Program-made: the position numbers and the translations under genes
Notes under the pieces: model-generated
The model's input: only the letters and a program-made list of their open reading frames with translations
What the model was told of the DNA's origin: nothing
Databases searched by the model: none
From: Paguma larvata
Taxonomy: Eukaryota > Chordata > Mammalia > Carnivora > Viverridae
Reading direction: 5' to 3'
NCBI GenBank assembly: GCA_030068075.1
Contig: CM057837.1
Location: 23,852,589 to 23,916,588 of the forward strand
DNA length: 64,000 nt
Part shown: positions 11,226 through 23,711 of the stretch, piece by piece
Numbering within the stretch: position 1 is the stretch's first letter
How the letters are laid out: every line of letters begins with the position of its first letter

Positions 11226-12389
11226 TCCGTAAAGGATGAAACCCTACATGACAAACTGTAATCCATTTGGCTCTGTCTTAAGATTGTGGTCAGGTTACAG
11301 AAAAGACTGTTGATACTCAGGTAGGGGGTAGGAGGGAGGGACTCCTGCAGAGCTGGAGGGTTGAGAGAGCTTTACAAGCACCACATTCTCCCGAATCTCT
11401 GTGGCCTTGAACAAGAAAGTGGTCCCTAGAGGGCTGATGGGGAGGGGGAGGGGCAAGGCAGGTAGAGGTCACCCTGGGACAAGGGCTTGCGATTCTGCTC
11501 AGCCTTCTCTGAAGTTCCTGCCTTGAACCTGGAAAGTCTGAGCCCGCCTCTGTATTTACACCTTTCTCCACATTTTTATGTCAAACGAGATGAGATTTAG
11601 AAGAGAAGGCACGGAACGCCCTTCACTGGACTCCGATGGCTTTTCGGGACTGGGGGAGGAGCAGGAAAGTGTAACCACCCCGCACCCTCGGGTCAGTCAG
11701 AGTTCCCACACCCAGAAGGCGAGGGGAGTTCCCGAAAGGCAAAAGGTGCCTCTCCCCACCCCGAAGGGGGGGCCATCTCTACAAAATAATTACTCAGAAA
11801 AAATATGAACCGAATAAGAGGTATAAACATCAATTCGACACGGAGCCTGGTGGTTTCTAACAGACAAGTTCCCCATCTTCGTGCACAAACAAAACTAAAC
11901 CCTGCAAGGATCATCGAGAGGGTTTTACCTCCCAAGACCTCATGGCCCCGCTGTTTGTAAAAGAAAACTTGTAGAGAAACCACTCTGAGGGTTTTCTAGT
12001 AAACTGCTCACACAGACCCAGTCAGCTAGAAGGAGACGAAACTCAGGCTTCGACAGAACTTTCTCTAGAACCCTCGCTGAGACTGCCCTCCCCATCAGCA
12101 CCTGCACGCTCCCCAAATCGCGGCGAATTAGAGAGGCTGCGAGGATTCCCCCGACTAGTTTTTCGCGGCGGGTTTCCTGCAATCTTCCTGCAAAGGCCAC
12201 CAGCTGCAAGCAAAGGAAAGCCACAACCAGCATGACACAGAGGCTGCGACTTATTTTTGCAAGAAAAAGCTGGAGCAAGCTGGCAATGTGTCGTTTTCTT
12301 GCAGAAAACACTCTGTGACATCGGTTGGTACCAGGCTCACCTGGGTGGCTTGCTGCACTTGGCAAAGGCGGGACTTACTAAGGTGCCGG

Positions 12390-12560
12390 GAGTTTGTCGA
12401 ATAGAGCATGGTCTTGAGGCCAGAGGAACTGCATTCAATAAGAGCTGGACCGGTGCCCCCTCCCCAACTCCAACAAGCTGTGTGTCCTTAGGGAAGTCAC
12501 ACACCTTCTCTGGGTAGTAAGCTTCTCAACGGTAAAATGAGGCAGCTGAAGGTCCTGAAG
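12390..12560 (-). repeat. MIR SINE
   Basis: Reverse orientation: GTGTGTCCTTAGGGAAGTCA, CACCTTCTCTGGGTAG and GGTAAAATGAGGCAGC. Confidence 0.65.
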
Positions 12561-13362
12561 TCCTTCAGGTTGTGATTTCGTGACTACAGATCTCTGAGAC
12601 AGGCACGAGGCAGTCCTCGTCTCAAAGGCTGAGCATCCCTGCTACCGTGCTCAGAAGCCAGAAGGAGCTCGCTTCACAGGTGGCCAGAAAGGCCGTCTGG
12701 CCTAGAGCTGAGACTCACGCCCGGCTCGATACTCCCCCCTACCTCCACCACCCCGAAATTCTCATTTTCTGCCAACTCTGGCCACGTGTGTTCAAACACC
12801 AGGTGCTCAGTCACTTGCCGGGAAGGGTCTCCTCCTGTAGTCATTGTGCTACGGTGTCTGGCAGTTAGGCGAGGACAGACAACTTTCAGCCCCGCCCCTC
12901 CTCTAGGAGGGTTGGGACGGGCTGGCGGCTCAAAACGTTGTGCCAAAACGGTGGGGGCAATCTGTCCCAGAAGATGCGCTTGGAGCTTGCGTTTGGCTGG
13001 TGTCGCCCCAGCCGGGCTCACCCACACAGGCGCTCACTCCCTCCCGCAAATGTTAGGTTTCAGCTTCTCTACAGCCACTCTTGGCAAGAGGTTAACCCCA
13101 AAGCCCTAGTTCCCCAAGGAAAAGAATGCATTCCTCGTGTGTGCTGAATGGCTTGACCTTGCCCCAAACATAATGTTGCAACATTAAAGCCACCCCGGTA
13201 GGGAGGCTGGTGGCTGAGGAGGGGGGGGGAATCTTTAGAGGATGGTGATGTGGTCTAAAGAATCCAAGGCAGATGCAAATGAACTTCCGCAAAGTTCTGC
13301 CAGCCCACGTGTCAATGCGCCAGTGTTTACAAGTAACCTGCCTTAATAATAGTGTTATCATC

Positions 13363-13581
13363 GGGCCCCTGGGTGGCTTAGTCTGCTAAGCGTCCCATTT
13401 AGGCTCAGGTCATGACCTCGTGGTTTGTGGGTTGGAGCCCCGCACTGGCCTCTGCGCTGACAGCTCAGAGCCTGGAGCCTGCTTTGGGGTCTGTATCTCC
13501 TTCTCTCTCTCCCTCCCAATACCCCTCCCCCGATGCACCCATACATACCTGCGCTCTCTCTCAAAAATAGACATTTAGAAA
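13363..13581 (+). mobile_element. CAN-type SINE
   Basis: Head CCCTGGGTGGCTTAGTC, core CAGGTCATGACCTCGTGG, tail ending AAATAGACATTTAGAA. Flanked by AATAATAGTGTTATCAT and AATAATAGTATTATAATC. Confidence 0.88.
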
Positions 13582-13639
13582 AATAATAGTATTATAATCA
13601 TTCAAATTATGATGGTAATAATGATAGTAACAATAAAAA

Positions 13640-13875
13640 CAATTACCCCGGATATTTAAGTGTTTACTGCATGCCAGGCAGAAACCCTGCTAAGCTCTTT
13701 ACACGTATTGTTTTTATGTAATCTCCATAATATCTCCACGTGGGAGACCCTAGCATCATACCCACTTTACAGGCAAGGACAATGAGGCCCAGAGTGGCTA
13801 AGGAAACTGCTTTGAGGCTAAGAGTCTCATGGCAGAGCCCAAAGTGAGACCTGGCGGCTGCCTCTAAGTCCTGTC
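13640..13875 (+). repeat. MIR SINE
   Basis: Contains TGTTTACTGCATGCCAGGCA, AAGCTCTTTACACGTATTG, CCCACTTTACAGGCAAGGAC and GAGGCCCAGAGTGGCTAAGG. Confidence 0.85.
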
Positions 13876-14519
13876 TAACCCGATTTTCCAGGACAGGAAG
13901 CCTCCAACTCACCTGATAGCCAGTTGGGTTGAATTATTCAGCAAGTGCTTATGGAGTGCCCACTGTGTGTCACGCAGAGTATCAGGTGCCCAACTACCAA
14001 GAGCCTTGTCTGCAAGGCTCACGTTCCCAGAGAAACAAGATTGTGACTTATTCTCTTGGCCGCAGGCCAAGACTCTTCCACCAACATGCATCTGAGCAAG
14101 CACCCCTAAACAGAGAATTCAGAATCGCAACCCAGCTCCTGATCCTGTGTGGAGGAGGGGAAGGAGGGACAGGCCCCTGGAGACGCTCTAGTGAGGAGAC
14201 AGGAGCTGGCACAACCCGATCCCTCCGGAGCGCGCGAGCACTGAGCTAGGAGTCAACAAGTCGCATGCATTACTCACTGCAGTGAGTCAACCCAACTACC
14301 GATTAACCCCAGCCCTCTTTCCAGTGACGGAGCCTGCGCGCACGCCCAGCTCTTCTCTGACGAAAGAGACCTTGACTTCCCTTCTACGCACAGGCCTGGG
14401 TGCACATTTGCTGGGTGACGGCTGAGCCGGTCGTGGGATGGCGCTGCCTGCGGGGTTCCCCGCAGCTCAGGGACCCTGTTCCTGGGCTCTCTAAGAACCG
14501 ACAGGCCCCAGCGCTATAC

Positions 14520-14725
14520 TAGTCACGGCTACCAGCTATTGAAAGCTGGCTTTGTGTAGAGTACTCTGTGTCTTGCTTCCTGTAATCCCCATTTAAATGT
14601 CCCGTTAAGTCCCAGGAGACTTCGGTGGCCCCATTTACCTGCGAAGAAGCCAAGGCTGGAAGCAGCCGCAGGACCCACCACCCGGGTCCTGAGAGTAAAG
14701 ATCTGTGTTTGAACTCAGGTGGCCT
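14520..14725 (+). repeat. MIR SINE
   Basis: AGCTATTGAAAGCTGGCTTT, GTAATCCCCATTTAAATG and GTGTTTGAACTCAGGTGGCC mark a diverged copy. Confidence 0.55.
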
Positions 14726-15689
14726 AACGGGCCCCCTCCCTTGGGTCTGATTTCATCTTCAGCCTCACTTCCGGCCCCTCCTCCTCTGGCCCTCCTGGCT
14801 GGCCTGGGGCAGCGTCCCTGCTTTCCCAGGACAGCGGGGGCTTCTGGCCTGAGAACTCACCACTGACCCAAGTCTGCTGGGCACCGTGGTCCTCTCTTGG
14901 CTTACCCAACCCATTCCCCTGAGGTTTCTGTTCCCAAATACCCTCTGCCCATTTCGCAAAAGGAAAGGCCATTAAAAGTATCAGTACCCAGACCTGTGCC
15001 AGCGCCTTCCCTGGAAACAGAAACACTTTCACAGTCAGTGTCTGAATCGGCAGGCTGCTAAAATATTTAATGCCGGGCGACTTACCAGGCCCTAAGAAGA
15101 AAGGGGAGGCTGAGCCGCAGTTAGCTGGGGCCTGCCGACCCCGCATGCCCATGGGAAGCCTCCCCGACCCCGCCAGTTTCTTGGGACAATGACGGTGCAG
15201 AGAAGCAAGTATAAGACCCATCTCTGCCCTGAACACATACATTTCTGTTACCACAGGTGTGGCCAGCGGGGATGTGTGGGTAGGGAGGGTTCTAGATTAA
15301 CCGCCACTATTTAGACTGGGTTACCTGAGGCCCCCTCACCAGGCCGGGGTTGAGGTCACATTGGCTAAGCCAAGGCCTCTGGCTGGCCCAGCGGCAAACC
15401 TCCTCGGCTTGGGGGCTAGAGACCCCTTCTGGGGATCGGTGCTGCCGGGCGGTTGTGCTGTGACTATGCCCCAGTCTCTACTCTGCAGATGGAGCTGCCT
15501 GGCTTTCCCACTTGCAGAGCCCAGGCCAGCAGGGAGGAAACTGATGCTCAGTGCCCACCACCAGGTGCCCTGCCACCAGGCCGGGCTTCACACACAGAAC
15601 CTCACGGAATCCATACCAGCTCTGCTGGTGACAATCTCTTCTGTATACAGGAAGAAAGTACGTCTTAGAGTCGGGCTGTCCCACACAGA

Positions 15690-15925
15690 AGCCACTGGCC
15701 CCACTTGGCTCTTCCCAACTTTGATTTTAAATCATCAAAGTTCAGTACAATTCGCCGTTCAATTCCTCAGCGGCCCTGAACCACGTTGCCCTGAAACTGA
15801 CCCTCGGTTTTCAAGTGGCCTCATTTCAGGTGCTCAGTAGCCACACGTAGCTAGTGTCAGCCATCTTGGACGGCGGAGACGGAGAACGTGTCTATTACTG
15901 TGGAAAGCTCCAGTGGACAGCGCTG
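15690..15925 (-). repeat. MER58-like hAT DNA transposon
   Basis: TCAGGTGCTCAGTAGCCACA, CGTAGCTAGTGTCAGCCATC and TTGGACGGCGGAGACGG fit the MER58/Charlie type. Name and strand are tentative. Confidence 0.5.
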
Positions 15926-15984
15926 ATGTAGAGAGTAACTTCTCCAAGGTTCCACCTGGCCAATAAGCTAATGCTTCGAGATCT

Positions 15985-16150
15985 AAGCTCGTGCGTGAAA
16001 AACTTTCTGGTCCCAGCTCCAGTTCTTACTAGCTCTCTGACCTTGACCAAGCCGTGTCACCTGTCTGAGCCTCCACTTCCTCCTCTGCAACAGGCATCTA
16101 CAAACAGCACCTACTGATGGTTGAGGTGTCAGAGAAAGAAGATGCTGGAT
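15985..16150 (-). repeat. MIR SINE
   Basis: Reverse orientation: CAGTTCTTACTAGCTCTCTG, ACCTTGACCAAGCCGTGTCA, CTGAGCCTCCACTTCCTCCT. Confidence 0.75.
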
Positions 16151-16184
16151 GAGAAGGGGCTTTGGCCCAGAGGGAGGGATAAGT

Positions 16185-16385
16185 GCAGGGAGACTCACTG
16201 AGTTCTTATTTCGTGTCGGACACTCCCAACAGAGTGGCTCATGTATTCCCGACAACGCTGGGAGCGCAGCGTGCTCCTGTCTTACAGGCGAGTGAACAGG
16301 TTCAGAGGACGAGGCCCCCAAGGTCAGAGAGCTGGAACCCAAGCCGGGAACTTGAAGTCAGCCCACTTTGAGGCCTGTGTGCTTG
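16185..16385 (+). repeat. MIR SINE
   Basis: Follows the previous MIR in opposite orientation: TGAGTTCTTATTTCGTGTCG, CTTACAGGCGAGTGAACAGG, AAGGTCAGAGAGCTGGAACC. Confidence 0.65.
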
Positions 16386-16634
16386 TGCCGTGCTAGAACA
16401 GAGGATTCTTCTCCCCAAACCCTAGAAGCAGATTTTGGGGTGGCTGGCACTGCTGGGAAACACAGCCCCCTTCCCTGAGGAAGCCTCCTTGGCTCATTCC
16501 AGGCATCAGGGGGGAAATATGCCCTCAGAGGCCAGCAGGGCCCAGAATCTGCCAGTTAGCTTCCTCTCCCTTCCCTGTTCTGAGCCTTGGGTTCCCTTCA
16601 GCAATAGTCAGCCAGAGTCTAAAATGTCCATTTC

Positions 16635-16801
16635 TTGGGCCACCCGGGTGGCTCAGTCAGTTAAGCGTCGAACTCTTGATTGCGCCGACGTCCCAGAGCC
16701 TGCTTGGGGTTCTCTGTCTCCCTCTCTCTCTGCTCCTTCCCTGCCCACACTCTCTCTCACACACTCTCTCTCAATAAATAAATAAACTTTAAAAAATAAA
16801 T
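16635..16801 (+). mobile_element. CAN-type SINE with internal deletion
   Basis: Head and CT block are present but the GGTCATGATCTCA...GAGCCC core is missing (16681-16694 joins CTTGATTGCGCCGACG to CCAGAGCC). Target copies AAAATGTCCATTTC and AAAATATCCATTTC. Confidence 0.87.
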
Positions 16802-17539
16802 AAAATATCCATTTCCCGATCACCGCCGCATAGGTCCACGCAGCGGGGCTTCAGCCCGTGACCGTAAGGCGAGGCTCCAGGAAGACAGCCACATCAGCGT
16901 GCACACATTCATTTGGAAAATCACCACCCAGCCCTGAAATTGACTCCTGGTTTTTCAAGCGGCGGCGAGCAGCTCTTCCCCATCTCGGGTCCAGGTGCCA
17001 CGTGACAGAGGCCACAGGGCAGAGTGGCTCAGAGACCCAGAAGGGTCAGAGGCCACGGCAGGAAATCCAGCCCACTGCCTCCGAGGAGGCTGCCAGCCTT
17101 CCGCATGAAGGGGGCCCCGTGAGCTGGCTTTCCCAAGTGGCCGGCGTCTTTCCAAAGGACACCTTTGCCTCCAGGAAAATTCATCTTAACTACGGAACAC
17201 AAAGGCTTCAGAACATGAAGGCTACATTTTAAAAGGTCCTTTGACTTTCATATGTGATGGCTCACGATGACTGAAGTGGTTGCTAACACTATAAATCCAC
17301 GTCGTTTGTGGAGTCTTCAGATCCTACGCGCCTTTGAACCACGTCCCAAGCTCCGGGTGAGCCGAGCGGGGTTAGACTTCATAGACATGGAGGCACAGAC
17401 AGGCCGGGCAGCTGGAAACGACTCTTACCCAGGGTCAGACTCTCTGTTCCTGCAGGGGCTGTGACTCTTCCCCTTAGGGACCGGGGCCACATTTTCCTTT
17501 CGCTTAATTGCCTGGGTGCTTTTGAATAGATACGTATAA

Positions 17540-17800
17540 AATTATAATAGTAGTGACCATTTTTATTACCATTATTTATTTATTGCATGGTATATTCCCA
17601 TAGGCCAGGCGTCATACCAGATGCTTTAGAAACATTCTAATTTTATCCTAACTCCAACCGTAACAGAGAAGTGTTTTTTGGGGGTTCCCCCCTCCGCATT
17701 TGATAGGTTTGAGGAGATTGAGAAGTTACGCAGCATATGCAAGGCCACACAGCCAGTGAGAGGCCGCTGGGATGTGAACGGGTGTGCCTTGCTCCGCTGT
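17540..17800 (+). repeat. MIR SINE
   Basis: CCATAGGCCAGGCGTCATAC, ATGCTTTAGAAACATTCTAA, AAGGCCACACAGCCAGTGAG in MIR order. Confidence 0.7.
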
Positions 17801-17859
17801 CTCCTATTTGGGAAGAACGTAGCTCCAAGTGAAAGGAGAGCCAGAGCAAGTCTGCGACA

Positions 17860-19400
17860 GCCCAGCCCTTCTCAAAAAGAAGTTTAAAATAATAGAACCA
17901 AAGTAATATAAACTCGAACTCAGAAGGATCTCGGCGGAGAGAGGGTTCGGTGGTCCCAGCTTTTGCTCCTAAGAGAGCTGTGTTTGAAAGCTTTTCTCTC
18001 TTTCTCTCTCTTCCTTAATTTACACAGCTGTAGCCATCCTCAAAAACCTTATTCTTAAACTTGAAAACACAATGTCACAGCTGGTAATTTTAGAAGGAGG
18101 AGGAGGAGAGAAAAGGAAGCAATGGAGACCGAGTGGGAAGCAGGGGTGGGAGGAAGGGTAAAAACCATCCAAGCCCACTGCCGGGCCCAGCTAGGACTTC
18201 CTCGGCCCAACGCCAGCTGTCTCCCTCTCCTCCCCCCTCCTGACCTCCCTCAACTTTCCCACCCAACTGCCCTTCGCGGGTTAGCCTAGGTCTACTCTAG
18301 GACCCTGGGCATCTGGGAATGATTTAATTCTCTCGACAGGCACTAATAACTGGAAATGATGGCTCTCCGACTGTTTCCCCCAAATGGAAAAGAAAAAGAC
18401 CCCTCTAAATACATACTCAGCAAAAAGCAAGCTTGGCGATAGCCAAGATATTTTCGGAGTTAGTTTTCCAAGTTGGATATGGTTGGATTTAGTCTTCCAG
18501 AACTACATACCTGACCATCAGTGGCATGTCATCAGAATGCCAAATTCTGGGTTTTCCAGCCACAAGGAAGAGAGTCATTTGTGTATGAAGTTGAAATCAA
18601 ATTCAAGCACCTTCGGTAGAATAATCTGAGGGTGGAGTGAGGCCGTCTGCGGGCCCCTGCACTCCCCCACAGGGGGACACCGCACAATGGTAGAAACCAA
18701 CTCTCGCTTCTCAGAACTGGGTGCACATGGACCCCTCAGGCGTGGGGTGACGGCGAAGCCACAGGATACCCAAAGCACACCCACCAGCAGTGCCAATTTG
18801 GCTGCAAAAGGTGGGAAATAGAGCCATCGCCACACCTGGGCTCCTGACATCTACGTACGTATGGGGTCGGGTTTCCAAACTATCCTGTCACGGCGACAGA
18901 AAGGACACATTTCTGAGATACCGAACCTGATCGTGGTATCAGCTCTATTCAAGTCTACAGAATCTCCAAGATTCAATAAATTCAACAGAAGCACGTCACC
19001 CGATACCCAACGAGAGAGTGGAAAATTTGGTTTTGATTTGCCTTGCTCTTCCCGTAGCTACGCAAAACATTCGATTTTTAAAATTGGAACACAATATGAT
19101 ATGGTACACAATGACAGACGATCATAGGGTTTGGCAATAAAACACAGTCTCTGAAACTTCCAAGTTGAAGCAGATCCCCGTGGCTACACAGTAGGGGTAA
19201 GAAAGAATTCACTCTGTTCGGCCATTAAGATATTTGAGCAGACGAAGAATTCAGTCTGGGAAAGAAAGACAGCCAGGTTGGAACGTCAGCTTTAGGAGAG
19301 CAGTCTGCACGGGAAGAAATGGGGGCCATTCAGTTCACTGCACGAGGAAAGGCCACCCCACAGAGAAAGGTAATAGGGAGCCTGACAGCCACCGAGCTCC
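17860..19400. other. Intron, nothing certain
   Basis: 18000-18120 (TTTCTCTC tract, then CACAATGTCACAGCTGGTAA and an AGGAGGAGG run) sits outside repeats and might be a conserved element. No coding sense was seen. Confidence 0.4.
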
Positions 19401-19409
19401 AGAAGGTAC

Positions 19410-19560
19410 CAGTGTTTCACTGGACTCTACACTTCAGCGCTCATAGTAATTCCACGAGACAGTCACTGTTGTTCTCCCGATTCTACGGATGGGAAAACTG
19501 AGGTTAAGTACGTAACTAAGGAGCAGAGCCAGGGTGTGAGTCTGGGGCCCCCACTCTGAA
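19410..19560 (+). repeat. MIR SINE fragment
   Basis: AGTAATTCCACGAGACAGTC, GGATGGGAAAACTGAGGTTA and GTAACTAAGGAGCAGAGCC match the MIR core and 3' end. Confidence 0.65.
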
Positions 19561-19826
19561 CTTTAGCACCACCCCAGCTCCTGGTAGCCTCTGCTATAGT
19601 GTGGCCACCCCCTCCTGCCCCAGACCGCTGACGAATGTCACCTTCATGGGCTACACCTGCGATTCCCTGGGTACGCCCTCCTTGGCCTTGGCGGAACTTT
19701 CTCTGAAGCCCACCCAGGTCCACAGCACGGCTCCCTCGTGGCAAAAGGATTCAGCAGACGTACTGAGCCTCCTCCTCAAGCCAAAGAAGTGTTTCCAACA
19801 TTTGTGTTAAAATTGTAGGAGTGAGG

Positions 19827-19979
19827 GGTGCCCGGGGGGCTCAGCCGGCTGAGTGTCCGACTCTTGATTTCGGCTCAGGTCATGATCTTGCAGTTTGTGG
19901 GTTCGAGCCCCATATGGGGCTCTGCACTGCTGGTGCAGAGCCTGCTTGGGATTCTCTCTCCCTCTCTCTGCCCTTCCCC

Positions 19980-20015
<36 letters not shown>

Positions 20016-20067
20016 CCCTCTCTCTCTCTCTTTCAAAATAAATAAATAACCTGTTAAGAAAAACCTC
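19827..20067 (+). mobile_element. CAN-type SINE with (CA)n
   Basis: Head GTGCCCGGGGGGCTCAGCC and core CAGGTCATGATCTTGCAG, with (CA)n at 19981-20012 inside the CT block. Approximate target copies GTAGGAGTGAGG and GTAGGAACGAGG. Confidence 0.87.
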
Positions 20068-20159
20068 GTAGGAACGAGGTTGCTGGGCAGAGAGATGTCC
20101 CCGTGGGAAGGTTTGCACTTCTGAATCCCTGTCGAGAGACGTCAGAGCTCCGGGAGGGG

Positions 20160-20900
20160 CTGGGGTGTCCAATAGGGCAGCCGCCGGCCACAAGTGGCTG
20201 TTGGGCGCTTGGAATGTGGCTGGCCCAAACTGAGGGCTGTGGCAGCAAAACACACACCGGCTTTCCGAGACTTTGTGAAAACTAGAACGCGGCGTATCAA
20301 ATTCATCATCTTTATATCAATCACATGTTAAAATGATAATATTTGTGATATATTGGGCTAAACAAAATATATTATTGACACATACCTGTTTCTTTTCAGT
20401 TTTGAATGTGGTAGCAGAAAATTTAAGATTACCTTTGTGGCTTGTGTCCTATTTCTGTTGGAAAGAGTCAGGCTCTATCTTCTGGAGCCCTCTGATGGTT
20501 CTGCTAAGCATAGGCTGGAATCTGTTGTCAACTGTTTGCTCAGATGTTGCCACCCCCGGTTCCCCCCGAGGGAGGGGAGCCAGAGGTCACCCCACCTGGC
20601 AGGATGGAGGCGAGAGTCCATTCAGAATTCTTTCTGGAAATCCTCAGCCAATGCGATTGGGATAGGCCTTTTCCCCAAGAACCCAAAGTACAGGAAAAGC
20701 CACCCTCCTGCTCATTTCCTTCAAGGACAAGGACAAGGCAGGTTCTGGAGCCAAATGATCTAAACAGAAATAGACTGTGAGCCACACATGCAAGTCAGAA
20801 AGGCAAAAGCTACACATGTAATTTTAAAAGTTTGGGTAGCCACACTAGAAATAGGAGAAAGAAATACATGAAATGAAATTTAATAATATATTCTAACCCA
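20160..20900 (+). repeat. MER58-like hAT DNA transposon, broken
   Basis: GTCCAATAGGGCAGCCGCCG, GCCACAAGTGGCTGTTGGGC and GCTTGGAATGTGGCTGGCCC start a copy that seems to resume at 20815 (TGTAATTTTAAAAGTTTGGG). The 20430-20780 stretch between is unassigned. Confidence 0.4.
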
Positions 20901-20983
20901 ATACATCAAAAATATCAAGATAAAAATTATTGATGATGTGTTTTGTATTTTTTTCATGTGAAACCTTCAATATCTCATATATA

Positions 20984-21182
20984 TATTTTTAAACATTTAT
21001 TTTCGAGAGTGAGAGCGCACAACCAGAGAAGGGGCAGAGGGAGGGAGATACCGAACCCAAAGCAGGCTCTAGGCTCTGAGCTGGCAGCACAGAGCCGGAC
21101 GTGGGGCTTGAACTCACGAACCATGAGATCGTGACCTGAGCCGAAGTTGGCTGCTTCAACCGACGGAGCCCCAGGCGCCCCC
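20984..21182 (-). mobile_element. CAN-type SINE
   Basis: Reverse orientation. Poly-T/AAACATTTATTTTCGAGAG at the left and CCCCAGGCGCCCCCC at the right. Confidence 0.9.
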
Positions 21183-21470
21183 CAGTGTGTATTTTACACT
21201 CACAGCACGTCACCATTCACATATGACAAAGGGCTGTCAAATCAGATGGCATCCTCTAAGAGAGTCTAACACTCTACCACCTAGAAGACCCTCTGTCAGA
21301 GCGAAGGGACCAGAAACACTGCTCATCACCTAAATTCAATGCTGAATAAATAGTGATAAAGTCATACGGCTTCAGCCACTCAGATACGTTCACAGAGTTC
21401 TGATGGCAGGGGGCAAAATGCTACCAACGTTTAAATAGAAAAAACAGTGGATAAAAATACACAAAACAAT

Positions 21471-21678
21471 GGGCGCCCAGGTGGCTCAGTCGATTAGGTG
21501 TCCGACTTTGGCTCAGGGCATGACCTCACGGTTTGCGAGTCCGAGCCCCGAGTCGGGCTCTGTGCCGACAGCCCTGAGCCTGGAGCCTGCTTCGGATTCT
21601 GTGTCTCCCTCTCTCTTTCTTCCCCTCCCCTGCTCATGCTCTGTCTCTCTCCCTCAAAAATAAATAAATATTTTTTAG
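21471..21678 (+). mobile_element. CAN-type SINE
   Basis: Near-consensus. Target copies aaatacacaaaacaat (21455-21470) and aaatacacaaaataat (21679-21694). Confidence 0.92.
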
Positions 21679-22292
21679 AAATACACAAAATAATAAGTAA
21701 CAGTAATCGTTACGTAGTGTGGTTGTCGAGTTTTCTCTTATTCTTTATACTTTTCTAATATTAACTTAGAAATTATGATTTTAAATGTTTAAATGATTAC
21801 CACAATGAACCATGAAATATTTATCGAGCTACCATATATCTGGCCCTAAGTCCTCCAAGAAGATGATAAAACCTCCAGGGACATGGAGAAAGGCGCTAAT
21901 ACGTCATTTGTGGGGAGGGAGAGGATTTTCCCAGTTAGATATTTCTCCTGCACTTTAACTGGGAGCGTCAAAAAGACACACCAGCAAGGGCTGTGTGGGG
22001 CGGGGCGGGGATTGCGTGCTACGCCAGCAGCAGAGACAAGTGTCCAGTGCGGATTACACTTGCACCTGCCCGGGGCAGCACGTGCCTGCTTCTCGCTGGC
22101 CCAGCGTTTGAGAGGTGCCCTTGTAGGGCAGGAAAGGCAGCTGGGTGTCGGTGGAAGGGCTCAGACTCGAAAAACAGGTGATCGTGCATTCTTTCCGGCT
22201 GTGCGAAATATGAATCGAATCATTTATAAAATGCCTGCAGCTGTTTGGTAAGACACTGGGCTGCCGCAGGTACTAATTTAAAGTCCACTCTG

Positions 22293-22304
22293 GTGCGCGC
22301 GCGT

Positions 22305-22340
<36 letters not shown>
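22293..22340. repeat. (GC)n(CA)n alternating purine-pyrimidine run
   Basis: GTGCGCGCGCGTGC followed by (AC)n to 22339. The whole 47 bases alternate purine and pyrimidine. Confidence 0.9.
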
Positions 22341-22342
<2 letters not shown>

Positions 22343-22589
22343 AGCACCGAACAGCCAAAGGTCCAAGGATGCTCCCGTTTCCCCAGAAGGGTGACACTTC
22401 TGAGCAGCTGCTTTTCTACAACCGCAGGTGGCGTTTCACTGAGGAACGAACCGGCTGTCACACAAGTATGAGGGTCCGGGATCCATAGCTATACCTGTCA
22501 TTTGCTCCCTAATCTCTATGACGGGATGGTGAGTAGACATTCCTGCTTCAGAGATTAAGTCAGTGTTGAACCCACGTGCCTCAGAAGGC

Positions 22590-22800
22590 AATAAGCCAGA
22601 TTAGTGCTTGTCTGGGGCTGGGGGTTGGAGCTGGCATGTGACCCGTAAGGGGTGCAGGGTTTCTTTCGGGGGGATGACCATGTTCTAGGATTGACTGTCG
22701 TGATGGTCGCACAACGCTGTGAATTTACTAAAGGCCACTGAATCGTACAGTTCAAACGAGCCACTATATGGTGTGTGAATTACATCTCAATAAAGCTGCT
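22590..22800 (+). mobile_element. L1 3'-end fragment
   Basis: It contains GATGGTCGCACAACGCTGTG, CCACTGAATCGTACAGTTC and the ending GTGTGTGAATTACATCTCAA followed by TAAAGCTG, a common L1 terminus. Confidence 0.75.
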
Positions 22801-23701
22801 GTCGTTGGTTTTTTTTAAGGTAATTAACTCAGATGTGAAATTCACTCCATCCTGTTTATGACAACGGGGCCCTGCGCCGTCGCGGGCACTGTCTTACCTG
22901 TCGAAGGAATGAGAAAGGCTGTTGGCTTCTTTCTCATGTGAGGACTCGTGTGTCGGCAGAACTCTCCTCTGCGAACCACCCAGGGCGTCTCTGCCAAAGG
23001 AAAGCCTGGTGGTTCTCCAGAGGCTGCTACCTTTTCACTGACCTTTCTGCTCCTGCCACACTTCTGGCCTCATCCGAAAAGAAGTTTGGAGCATCCTTCT
23101 CAGGAACCGAAGGTAAGCTCGCTGGAGCAGGCCCGGGGCTCTTTCTGGGATCACGGAAAGGAAGCAACAGTTGGTAAGAAGCGTGTTTGTCTCTACGTCC
23201 TCCTGAAAAAGCCCATTTCCCAATTAAAGCCTTCAGTGGCTACCACCCCAAGATCCCTAGACAAAAATCACCGTGTGGCAGCCAATGCCTTCGAGAGGTC
23301 TTTGGATCATTCGGGCCTCTCTGTATAAATAAATCCAGATTCCAAAGCAAATGTATCTGGGCTCCGGGAAAACATATGATCGACCCTAACCTCTGACCCC
23401 AGAGCGTGCCGCCAGCCAGTAAACACTTCACGCTTTTCAGATGGTTTTCTTTAAATGACTGGCAGGACACGTAACGGGGACAGGACACGCCGAACAACCC
23501 CTCCCCACTTTCACCGTTTTGCTCACAGTTTTGAGAATCTCCGCACATTCAGAGGTGACCGGCCAGTAAACTTAAACAGTTAGGTAGGGACAACTTAGCC
23601 TTTAAAAAAAAAAAAACCCGTCTATTTCACTGACTCTTCAAAACCTGGGGTGGGATCCCTTTTTGAAGCTGGCCCACGTTCCCCCCGGGGAGTTTGTCCT
23701 C

Positions 23702-23711
23702 GTCTGTACCT
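23702..23711 (-). other. TACC2: Splice donor of the TACC2 giant exon
   Basis: The minus strand reads GAAAG|GTACAG, with the exon ending at 23710 and GT at 23709-23708. The site falls in the residues ...LHAER, matching where human TACC2 leaves this exon (LHTDR by recall), and the split Arg codon gives the expected phase. The frame stays open to a stop at 23622, but that extension is not TACC2-like and is taken as intron. Confidence 0.8.

Larger units (their letters stand above)
1..23701 (-). other. TACC2: TACC2 downstream intron sequence (3' side of the giant exon)
   Basis: Below the donor the sequence is non-coding in appearance: open frames are short and many are SINE-derived. The next human exon (containing ESPRPGPSMLPS, by recall) was not recognised in any minus-strand frame, so it probably lies left of position 1. 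The CpG island at 1.03-2.12 kb is the one notable regulatory feature. Confidence 0.6.

Noticed and set aside
14724..15254. Minus-strand 176-codon open frame as a TACC2 exon
   Set aside because: The translation does not resemble any TACC2 segment I recall, and it overlaps the end of a MIR fragment.
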